This document shows positions 7,265 through 13,376 of a DNA stretch of 15,449 bases, one piece after another (the first letter of the stretch is position 1; every line of letters starts with the position of its first letter). Source of the DNA: Actinomycetes bacterium. Its GTDB lineage: Bacteria; Actinomycetota; Actinomycetes; Actinomycetales; Microbacteriaceae. Under the pieces are notes generated by a model. The model ran no database searches and had not been told where the DNA came from. It was given only the letters and a program-made list of their open reading frames with translations. Made by a program: the position numbers and the translations under genes. Location of the stretch: the NCBI GenBank assembly GCA_023386365.1, contig JAEWJX010000122.1, positions 1-15,449 of the forward strand, in the 5' to 3' direction.

Positions 7265-7314
7265 CACCCGTTCAGCCGTTCACGTGACGTCGCCGCTCCG
7301 GCACTGTCCCGTCG
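7235..7314 (+). promoter_or_regulatory. Candidate attenuator RNA: competing hairpins before argC
   Basis: Three mutually exclusive helices can be drawn. A: CGCCGA (7235-7240) with TCGGCG (7244-7249), 6 bp with an ATC loop, built on the leader's Arg codons. B: CGGCGACGTCGCG (7245-7257) with CGTGACGTCGCCG (7283-7295), 13 bp with one G-U pair. B encloses a second stem, GCTGA (7260-7264) with TCAGC (7272-7276), which contains the leader's stop codon. C: GCCG (7292-7295) with CGGC (7299-7302), possibly extended by TGACG (7285-7289) with CGTCG (7310-7314). A shares bases with B, and B shares bases with C, the order seen in classical amino-acid attenuators. B is strong. C is weak and has no T-run, so I cannot tell whether the switch would act on transcription or on argC translation. 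Confidence 0.45.
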
Positions 7315-7319
7315 AACCC

Positions 7320-7325
7320 TAAGGT
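7320..7325 (+). promoter_or_regulatory. Candidate -10 box (TAAGGT) directly before argC
   Basis: TAAGGT ends 7 bases before the argC ATG, again the leaderless spacing, and could give argC its own start independent of the leader. The same bases contain AAGG (7321-7324), which would serve as a weak ribosome binding site 8 bases from the ATG on a longer transcript. The sequence alone does not decide between the two readings. Confidence 0.35.
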
Positions 7326-7332
7326 TGAATCC

Positions 7333-8382
7333 ATGCCCATCTCCGTCGCTGTCGCGGGTGCGAGCGGATACGCGGGGGGCGAGTTGCTCCGGCTCCTCGC
7401 GAACCACCCCGAGTTCGAGATCCGCACCGTCACCGCACATCAGAACGCCGGCCAGCCGCTCTCGGCCGTGCACCCCCACCTCACGAGCCTGCGCGATCTG
7501 GTGCTCCAGCCGACGGAGCCGGCGGTTCTCGCCGAGGCCGACGTCGTCTTCCTCGCGCTGCCGCACGGCGCATCCGGGGCGATCACGGCGCAGTTGCCCG
7601 ACGACATCCTCGTCGTCGACTGCGGCGCCGATCACCGGCTGACCGACGAGTCCGCCTGGGCGGCCTTCTACGGCGGCGTGTACCACGGCGCCTGGACCTA
7701 CGGGCTGCCCGAGCTGCTGCTCGACGGTGGCCCGGCGAAGCAGCGCGACACCCTCGCGGGTGCCTCGCGGATCGCGGTCCCCGGCTGCAACGTCACCGCC
7801 ATCACCCTGGGGCTCGCCCCCGGTGTCGCCGCCGGCGTGATCGAGCCGCACGACCTCGTGTCGGTGCTCGCCGTGGGCACCTCCGGAGCGGGCAAGTCGC
7901 TGCGCACCGATCTGCTGGCGAGCGAGATCGCCGGATCGGCGTCGGCGTATGCGGTCGGGGGAACCCATCGGCACACGCCCGAGATCATCCAGAACCTGCA
8001 GGCAGCCGGGGGTACCGGGGTGAGCATCTCGTTCACCCCGATGCTGGTGCCGATGTCACGGGGCATCCTCGCGACGTCGACCGCGCGCCTCGCCCCGGGT
8101 GTCTCCGCCCGCGACGTGCGCGACGCGTGGGAGAGCGCCTATGCCGACGAGACCTTCGTGCACGTGCTCCCCGACGGCACGTTCCCGCGGTCGGGTGACA
8201 CGACCGGCGCCAACACGGCGCTCATGGGTCTCGCGGTCGACGAGAACGCCGGACGCGTCGTCGTGGTCTCGGCGATCGACAACCTCGTGAAGGGCACCGC
8301 CGGTGCCGCCATACAGTCCACCAACCTCGCGCTCGGGCTGCCTGAGACCGCGGGACTTCCCGTGAACGGAGTCGCCCCGTGA
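7333..8382 (+). CDS. argC: N-acetyl-gamma-glutamyl-phosphate reductase
   Basis: Third step of arginine synthesis: NADPH-dependent reduction of N-acetylglutamyl 5-phosphate to N-acetylglutamate semialdehyde in the cytoplasm. It has 349 residues, normal length. The Rossmann nucleotide-binding motif is 'AGASGYAGGELLRLL' (8-22), followed by 'LALPHGAS' (74-81). The catalytic cysteine is C152 in 'VPGCNVTA' (149-156), and the conserved His region is 'GGTHRHTPEI' (209-218). 'TSGAGKSL' (183-190) is also a family signature. The ATG follows TAAGGT by 7 bases. It is the first structural gene of the arg operon and overlaps argJ by 4 bp (GTGA). Expression is likely controlled by the leader described upstream. 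Confidence 0.97.
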   Translation: MPISVAVAGASGYAGGELLRLLANHPEFEIRTVTAHQNAGQPLSAVHPHLTSLRDLVLQPTEPAVLAEADVVFLALPHGASGAITAQLPDDILVVDCGADHRLTDESAWAAFYGGVYHGAWTYGLPELLLDGGPAKQRDTLAGASRIAVPGCNVTAITLGLAPGVAAGVIEPHDLVSVLAVGTSGAGKSLRTDLLASEIAGSASAYAVGGTHRHTPEIIQNLQAAGGTGVSISFTPMLVPMSRGILATSTARLAPGVSARDVRDAWESAYADETFVHVLPDGTFPRSGDTTGANTALMGLAVDENAGRVVVVSAIDNLVKGTAGAAIQSTNLALGLPETAGLPVNGVAP

Positions 8383-9530
8383 CCGTCACCGCCGCATCCG
8401 GGTTCACCGCGGCGGGTGTCGCCGCGGGACTGAAGGGCTTCGACAAGCTCGACCTCGCCCTCGTCGTCAACGAGGGGCCGCTGCGCAGCGCCGCCGCCGT
8501 CTTCACCAGCAACCGGGCGAAGGCGAACCCCATCATCTGGTCGCAGCAGGTCATCGCCGACGGCACGGCCAGCGCCATCGTGCTCAACTCGGGCGGCGCG
8601 AACTGCTTCACCGGGGCACAGGGCTTCCAGACCACCCACGCGACGGCCGAGACCGTCGCGGAGGCGCTGGGGGTGTCCGCGGGCGACGTTCTCGTCTGCT
8701 CGACCGGTCTCATCGGCGAGCAGCTCGACCGCGAGAAGTTGCTCGCGGGGGCCCACCACGCGGCGGTCCGGCGCGACGATCGCGGGGGAGACGACGCCGC
8801 GCGCGCCATCATGACCACCGACTCCAAGCCGAAGACCGCCGTGGTCCGCCGGGGGGACTACACGATCGGCGGGATGGCGAAGGGCGCCGGCATGCTGGCG
8901 CCGGGCCTCGCCACGATGCTCGTCGTCCTCACCACCGACGCCGTGCTCATGCCCGATGACCTCGACACCGCCCTGCGGCAGGCCACCCGGGTCACCTTCG
9001 ATCGCCTCGACTCCGACGGCTGCATGTCGACCAACGATCAGGTCACCCTGCTGGCGAGCGGCGCATCCGGCGTCGAGCCCGACCGGGCCGAGTTCGCGGT
9101 GGCCCTCACCGAACTGTGCATGGATCTCGCATTCCAGCTCCAGGGGGACGCCGAGGGCGCAAGCCACGACATCGTCATCGAGGTGATGAGCGCCGCAACC
9201 GAGGATGACGCCGTCGAGGTGGGGCGCGCGATCGCCCGCAACAACCTGTTCAAGGCGGCGGTGTTCGGCAACGACCCCAACTGGGGGCGGGTGCTCGCCG
9301 CGATCGGCACCACGGGCGCCGCGTTCGATCCGTACGACGTCGACGTGAGCATGAACGGCGTGCGGGTGTGCTCGAAGGGCGGCCCCGACCGTCCGCGTAC
9401 CGACGTCGACCTGCGTCCCCGGCAGTTGTTGCTCCAGCTGGAGCTCAACGCCGGCCATGCGGCGGCCACGATCCTCACCAACGACCTCACGCACGACTAC
9501 GTCCACGAGAACAGCGCCTACTCCTCATGA
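8379..9530 (+). CDS. argJ: Bifunctional ornithine acetyltransferase / N-acetylglutamate synthase
   Basis: Transfers the acetyl group from N-acetylornithine to glutamate, releasing ornithine and regenerating N-acetylglutamate; this makes the pathway cyclic. Some family members also use acetyl-CoA. It has 383 residues. The precursor is expected to cut itself before the nucleophilic threonine T179 in 'KGAGMLAPGLATML' (168-181), giving alpha and beta chains. Other family features are 'VFTSNRAKANP' (41-51), 'LNSGGANCFTGAQG' (69-82), the oxyanion-hole region 'CSTGLIGE' (107-114), 'LTTDA' (184-188) and 'NDPNWGRVLAAIG' in the C-terminal half. The start is GTG in a 4-bp overlap with argC. Whether it is mono- or bifunctional cannot be read from the sequence. 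No argA is visible in the window. Confidence 0.96.
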   Translation: MTVTAASGFTAAGVAAGLKGFDKLDLALVVNEGPLRSAAAVFTSNRAKANPIIWSQQVIADGTASAIVLNSGGANCFTGAQGFQTTHATAETVAEALGVSAGDVLVCSTGLIGEQLDREKLLAGAHHAAVRRDDRGGDDAARAIMTTDSKPKTAVVRRGDYTIGGMAKGAGMLAPGLATMLVVLTTDAVLMPDDLDTALRQATRVTFDRLDSDGCMSTNDQVTLLASGASGVEPDRAEFAVALTELCMDLAFQLQGDAEGASHDIVIEVMSAATEDDAVEVGRAIARNNLFKAAVFGNDPNWGRVLAAIGTTGAAFDPYDVDVSMNGVRVCSKGGPDRPRTDVDLRPRQLLLQLELNAGHAAATILTNDLTHDYVHENSAYSS

Positions 9531-10441
9531 CCGATGCCACACCCCTCGACGAGCTGGATCCGCGCACCGCGGATGCGGCGGTCAAAGCCGACACCCTCAT
9601 CCAGAGCCTTCCCTGGCTGCTGCAGTTCGCCGGACGCATCGTCGTGGTGAAGTTCGGCGGCAACGCGATGGTCGACGCCGAACTGCAGCGCGCCTTCGCG
9701 CAGGACATGGTGTACCTGCGCTCGGTGGGCCTCAAGCCGGTGGTGGTGCACGGCGGTGGCCCGCAGATCTCGGCGATGCTCGACCGGTTGGGCATCCCCA
9801 GCGAGTTCCGCGGCGGGTACCGCGTCACGACGCCCGAGGCGATGGAGGTCGTGCGGATGGTGCTCACCGGTCAGGTGAGCCGGGAGCTGGTGACGCTCAT
9901 CAACCAGCACGGCCCGCTGGCCTCCGCCATCTCCGGTGAGGACGCGGGGCTGTTCCAGGGGCGTCGGCGCGGAGCGCTCGTCGACGGTGAGACGGTCGAC
10001 ATCGGGCTCGTCGGCGACGTGGTCGGGGTGGATGCGGCGGCCGTGATCGCGGAGATCGACGCGGGGCGCATCCCCGTCGTCTCCTCGATCGCCCCCGACC
10101 TCGACGTGCCGGGCCAGTCGTTGAACGTCAACGCCGACTCCGCCGCTGCGGCGCTCGCCGTGGCGCTGGGCGCCGAGAAGCTGGTGGTCCTCACGGATGT
10201 GGCGGGGCTCTACCGCGACTGGCCGAACCGGGATTCGCTGGTCTCGCAGATCACCCGCGATGAGCTCGCCGACCTGCTGCCGTCGCTGGAGTCGGGCATG
10301 ATCCCGAAGATGGCGGCCTGCCTCGAAGCGGTCGACGGGGGTGTGCCGAAGGCGGCCATCATCGACGGGCGGCGGCCCCACTCGATCCTGCTCGAGATCT
10401 TCACCGACGCCGGGATCGGCACGGAGGTGGTGCCGGCATGA
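9527..10441 (+). CDS. argB: Acetylglutamate kinase
   Basis: Phosphorylates N-acetylglutamate with ATP, the committed step when acetyl groups are recycled by ArgJ. It has 304 residues, an amino-acid-kinase fold. The phosphate-binding Lys/Gly motif is 'VVVKFGGNAM' (39-48, K42), the substrate loop 'VVHGGGPQIS' (73-82), 'LNVNADSAAAALA' (199-211), 'LTDVAGLY' (222-229) and 'SGMIPKM' (256-262, K261). About 38 residues precede the kinase core, including 'AAVKADTLIQSLPWLLQFAG' (17-36). This matches the extra N-terminal helix of hexameric, arginine-inhibited enzymes, as does the C-terminal 'HSILLEIFTDAGIGTE' (285-300). Feedback inhibition by arginine is therefore likely, but inferred. The start is an ATGA overlap with argJ, and the stop overlaps argD in the same way. 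Confidence 0.96.
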   Translation: MTDATPLDELDPRTADAAVKADTLIQSLPWLLQFAGRIVVVKFGGNAMVDAELQRAFAQDMVYLRSVGLKPVVVHGGGPQISAMLDRLGIPSEFRGGYRVTTPEAMEVVRMVLTGQVSRELVTLINQHGPLASAISGEDAGLFQGRRRGALVDGETVDIGLVGDVVGVDAAAVIAEIDAGRIPVVSSIAPDLDVPGQSLNVNADSAAAALAVALGAEKLVVLTDVAGLYRDWPNRDSLVSQITRDELADLLPSLESGMIPKMAACLEAVDGGVPKAAIIDGRRPHSILLEIFTDAGIGTEVVPA

Positions 10442-11643
10442 TGATCGAGACGACCGTCACCAACGGCTATCAGGAGCTGTTCGCGCGGGTCATGATGAAG
10501 TCCGCGCCTGCACCGCTCGCGGTGCTCGAACGTGGCGAAGGCACCCGCGTGTGGGATGTCGAGGGGAACGACTACCTCGACTTCCTCGCCGGGATCGCCG
10601 TGAACTCGCTCGGCCACGCGCATCCGGCGTTCGTGGAGGCGGTGAGCCGCCAGGCGGGCGCCGTCGCGCACGTCTCGAACTACTTCGCGACCCCGCCGCA
10701 GCTCGAACTCGCCGACCGGCTCACCCGGCTGAGCGGTGGCGACCGGGTGTTCCTCTGCAACTCGGGCGCCGAGGCGATCGAGGCGGCGGTCAAGCTGGCT
10801 CGCCTCACCGGCAGGCCGCGCATCCTCGCCCTCGAGAACGCGTTCCACGGCCGCACGATGGGCTCCCTGAGCCTCACCGGCAAGCCGGCGCTACGCGGCC
10901 CGTTCGAGCCGCTGCTGCCGGGTGTCGCCCACATCCCGTCGACCATCGAGGCCCTTGAGGCGGAGCTGGTGGCGGGCGACGTCGCGGCGCTCGTGCTCGA
11001 GCCCATCAAGGGCGAGGCCGGCGTGGTCGAGCTTCCAGAGGGCTACCTGGTGGCGGCGCGGGAACTGACGGCGCGCCACGGCACCCTCCTCATCCTCGAC
11101 GAGATCCAGACGGGCGCAGGCCGCACGGGCGACTGGTTCGCTTTCCAGCACGAGGGCATCGTCCCGGATGCGGTGGCGCTCGCGAAGGGCATCGGCGGGG
11201 GCTTCCCCATCGGCGCCCTCATCACCTTCGGTGCGGCGTCGCAGCTCTTCGGGCCCGGGCATCACGGGTCTACCTTCGGCGGAAACCCTCTGGCGGCGGC
11301 GGTCGCGAATGCGGTGCTGGGCGAGATCGAGCGGGCCGACCTGGTGGCGAACGCACGCGCCCGCGGCGCCGAACTGCGCGCCCGCATCCAGCTGCTCGGC
11401 TCGCCGCTCGTCACCGACATCCAGGGCCGCGGGCTGCTGCTCGGCATCGGTCTGGCCGAGCCGGTCGCCGGCATCGTCGCCCGCCGAGCACTCGACGCGG
11501 GCCTCATCATCAACGCGGCGAACGAGAACCGCATCCGCCTCGCGCCGCCCCTCATCGTCGGCGACGACGACCTGCACGAGTTCACGCGCAAGTTCGCCGA
11601 CGCCCTCACCATCCCTCACACCGACCCGGGAGACACCCCATGA
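10438..11643 (+). CDS. argD: Acetylornithine aminotransferase
   Basis: PLP-dependent class III aminotransferase that makes N-acetylornithine from N-acetylglutamate semialdehyde with glutamate as amino donor. It has 401 residues, normal length. 'LDFLAGIAVNSLGHAHP' (47-63) is the usual N-terminal block. 'FLCNSGAEAIEAAVKLAR' (105-122) contains the PLP-phosphate site. 'NAFHGRTMG' (134-142) includes the ring-stacking region. 'LILDEIQTGAGRTG' (218-231) carries the cofactor aspartate D221, and the Schiff-base lysine is K250 in 'ALAKGIGGGFPIGA' (247-260). Some ArgD enzymes also serve in lysine synthesis; the sequence does not decide. The first ATG is in an ATGA overlap with argB; a second ATG follows immediately and could be used instead. 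Confidence 0.95.
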   Translation: MMIETTVTNGYQELFARVMMKSAPAPLAVLERGEGTRVWDVEGNDYLDFLAGIAVNSLGHAHPAFVEAVSRQAGAVAHVSNYFATPPQLELADRLTRLSGGDRVFLCNSGAEAIEAAVKLARLTGRPRILALENAFHGRTMGSLSLTGKPALRGPFEPLLPGVAHIPSTIEALEAELVAGDVAALVLEPIKGEAGVVELPEGYLVAARELTARHGTLLILDEIQTGAGRTGDWFAFQHEGIVPDAVALAKGIGGGFPIGALITFGAASQLFGPGHHGSTFGGNPLAAAVANAVLGEIERADLVANARARGAELRARIQLLGSPLVTDIQGRGLLLGIGLAEPVAGIVARRALDAGLIINAANENRIRLAPPLIVGDDDLHEFTRKFADALTIPHTDPGDTP

Positions 11644-12569
11644 CCCGCCACTTCCTCCGCGACGACGACCTGACCCCCGCCGAGCAGGCGGAAGTCCTCG
11701 ACCTGGCCGAGGCGATCAAGGCCGACCGCTGGGGTCGCACGCCCCTCGCGGGCCCGCAGACGGTCGCGGTGATCTTCGACAAGTCCTCCACCCGCACCCG
11801 CGTGAGCTTCGCGGTGGGCATCGCCGACCTCGGCGGCAGCCCGCTGATCATCTCGACCGCCAACAGCCAGCTCGGCGGCAAGGAGACCCCGTCCGACACG
11901 GCGCGGGTGCTCGAGCGCATGGTGTCGGCAATCGTGTGGCGCACGTACGCGCAGTCCGGTCTCGAGGAGATGGCGGCGGGTACCCGCGTGCCCGTCGTCA
12001 ACGCGCTGTCGGACGACTTCCACCCCTGCCAGCTTCTCGCCGATCTGCTCACCATCCGGGAGCACAAGGGCGAGCTGGCGGGCCTCACCGTCACCTTCCT
12101 CGGCGACGGCGCGAGCAACATGGCCCACAGCTACCTGCTGGCGGGCGCGACCGCCGGCATGCATGTGCGCGTGGCGTCTCCAGCGGAGTTCAGCCCTGCG
12201 GATGCCGTGGTCGCGGATGCCGACCGCCGCGCCGCGGAGACGGGCGGTTCGGTGACGCTGTTCACCGATCCGGTGGAGGCGGTCGCGGGTGCCGATGTGG
12301 TCGTCACCGACACCTGGGTATCGATGGGCAAGGAGGAGGAGAAGGCGCACCGCGTCGCCACCTTCGGGGCATACCAGGTCACCGAGGAGCTCATCGCGAC
12401 CGCGAAGGCGGATGCCGTCTTCCTGCACTGCCTCCCGGCCGACCGCGGCTACGAGGTGGCCGCGAGCGTCATCGACGGCCGGCAGAGCGTGATCTGGGAT
12501 GAGGCGGAGAACCGCCTGCACGCCCAGAAGGCGCTGCTGGTGTGGTTGCTGGAGCGTGCGGCCGGCTGA
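11640..12569 (+). CDS. argF: Ornithine carbamoyltransferase
   Basis: Joins carbamoyl phosphate to ornithine, giving citrulline. It has 309 residues, the normal size of a trimeric anabolic OTCase. The carbamoyl-phosphate site is 'STRTR' (50-54) in 'FDKSSTRTRVSF'. 'HPCQLLAD' (128-135) is the second phosphate-contacting motif. 'DTWVSMGKEEE' (224-234) is the ornithine-binding SMG loop, and 'HCLPADRG' (263-270) carries the cysteine that binds ornithine, which separates it from aspartate carbamoyltransferase. It begins in an ATGA overlap with argD, the last of four such junctions, so all five arg genes are likely translated in a coupled way. Its TGA forms part of a hairpin shared with the convergent gene downstream. 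Confidence 0.97.
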   Translation: MTRHFLRDDDLTPAEQAEVLDLAEAIKADRWGRTPLAGPQTVAVIFDKSSTRTRVSFAVGIADLGGSPLIISTANSQLGGKETPSDTARVLERMVSAIVWRTYAQSGLEEMAAGTRVPVVNALSDDFHPCQLLADLLTIREHKGELAGLTVTFLGDGASNMAHSYLLAGATAGMHVRVASPAEFSPADAVVADADRRAAETGGSVTLFTDPVEAVAGADVVVTDTWVSMGKEEEKAHRVATFGAYQVTEELIATAKADAVFLHCLPADRGYEVAASVIDGRQSVIWDEAENRLHAQKALLVWLLERAAG

Positions 12570-12585
12570 GCCGCGCCCGGCTCAG
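12566..12585. terminator. Bidirectional hairpin between argF and the repeat membrane protein gene
   Basis: CTGAGCCG (12566-12573) and CGGCTCAG (12578-12585) form a perfect 8-bp stem with a 4-base loop. The argF TGA (12567-12569) lies in one arm, and the TGA of the converging minus-strand gene (12582-12584) lies at the matching position of the other. There is no T-run. It is the only candidate for ending the arg operon transcript before it runs into the opposing gene. Confidence 0.7.
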
Positions 12586-13313
12586 TAGCCGGTGCTCGAG
12601 TACTCGTTGAGCAGGTTCGGGTCGCTCATGACGACCGCGAACAGCGAACCCCAGAAGATGATCGCCGCGATGACGCCCGCCGCGAGCGGCACGTAGAACG
12701 CGATCTTCTTCTTCACGAGCAGCAGGATCGACAGGCCGAGCGCCAGAAGGTAGAGCACCACATGGCTGATCGTGATGATCGCGCCGGCGGAACCCGCATC
12801 TCCCGAGAAGCCGCTGAAGCCCTGCTGACGGAAGGCTTCGTCGAGCAGCTCCGGCTGGCTGAAGATCCAGGCATACAGCAGCGCGAAGGCGAGCCCGCCG
12901 AGTCCCATCACGAGGAACACGATCGTGAGCACCACATCCCAGGTGCGCCGACGAGGCACGGGGGTGGCGCCGAATCCGGGCTGACCGTACACGGGCTGCG
13001 GGGAGGCGGGCTGGCCGTACCCGGCCTGCGGGGCGTAGCCCGGCTGACCGTACCCGGGCTGCGCAGGGTGGCCGTAGGCGGCCTGACCGTAGCCGGGCTG
13101 CGCGGGCTGGCCGTAGCCGCCGGGCGCGGTGGGGAACGTGGGGGCCGCCGGGTATCCGGGGGCCGCGGGTGCCGCGGCGGGAGCCGCAGGAACCTCGGGG
13201 GTGGCCTGGGCGCCCGTCTCGACGGGGGCGAATTCGCCGTACTTCGGTGCGGGCTGGGCGGCCTCGGGTGAGGTCGGAACGGGCGGGACGGACGGCGAGT
13301 TCGGCTCGGACAT
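12582..13313 (-). CDS. Proline/glycine-rich repeat membrane protein (possibly DUF6264 family)
   Basis: A 243-residue protein of unknown function. Residues 1-120 are a disordered-looking Pro/Ala-rich cytoplasmic stretch. Within it, 66-115 are about six imperfect copies of a 'QPGYGQP'-type unit. After the basic triplet RRR (121-123) come three predicted membrane segments at about 125-151, 176-200 and 205-229. A short loop with 'FSGFSGDAG' lies between the first two, and KKK (201-203) between the second and third. Repeat-tailed small membrane proteins of this type are common in actinobacteria; I recall DUF6264 as a Microbacteriaceae family of this form but cannot confirm it. The ATG lies 6 bases behind a TAGGGT box, so a leaderless start is likely. 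The gene faces argF and is divergent from argH. Confidence 0.82.
   Translation of the reverse strand: MSEPNSPSVPPVPTSPEAAQPAPKYGEFAPVETGAQATPEVPAAPAAAPAAPGYPAAPTFPTAPGGYGQPAQPGYGQAAYGHPAQPGYGQPGYAPQAGYGQPASPQPVYGQPGFGATPVPRRRTWDVVLTIVFLVMGLGGLAFALLYAWIFSQPELLDEAFRQQGFSGFSGDAGSAGAIITISHVVLYLLALGLSILLLVKKKIAFYVPLAAGVIAAIIFWGSLFAVVMSDPNLLNEYSSTGY
12969..13118 (-). repeat. Imperfect tandem repeats encoding PGYGQP-like units
   Basis: This part of the membrane protein gene repeats units of roughly 18-27 bases, visible on the plus strand as recurring 'ggctgaccgtaccc' and 'ggctggccgtagcc' strings. It encodes residues 66-115, with GYGQP, AYGHP, GYAPQ and VYGQP variants. Copy number probably varies between strains by slippage. 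Confidence 0.7.
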
Positions 13314-13319
13314 GGGGAC

Positions 13320-13325
13320 ACCCTA
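13320..13325 (-). promoter_or_regulatory. Predicted -10 box (TAGGGT) for the repeat membrane protein gene
   Basis: On the minus strand TAGGGT ends 6 bases before the ATG at 13313, with only GTCCCC between and no ribosome binding site. This suggests a leaderless transcript. It lies 18 bases from the argH -10 box, so the two divergent promoters sit back to back. Confidence 0.45.
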
Positions 13326-13343
13326 GCCGTCCGAGTCGACTTC

Positions 13344-13349
13344 TAGACT
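13344..13349 (+). promoter_or_regulatory. Predicted -10 box (TAGACT) for argH
   Basis: TAGACT, identical to the pheS box, lies 27 bases before the argH ATG. Transcription from about 13356 would give a short leader with GAGGAG (13361-13366) as ribosome binding site, 10 bases from the ATG. I see no leader ORF and no clear arginine-repressor palindrome here. Confidence 0.45.
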
Positions 13350-13376
13350 GGACACGACACGAGGAGATCAGAACCG

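Noticed and set aside
7324..7342. Possible arginine-repressor (ARG box) palindrome starting at TTGAAT before argC
   Set aside because: Only one half-site resembles the consensus; the opposite half shares little more than CA. Too weak to call.
8139..9506. 455-codon minus-strand frame opposite argJ, and a similar 436-codon frame opposite argH (13368-14678)
   Set aside because: The plus-strand genes have full catalytic motifs; the antisense products show none.
12969..13118. CRISPR-like array
   Set aside because: The repeats are in-frame coding units with no constant spacers and belong to the repeat membrane protein.
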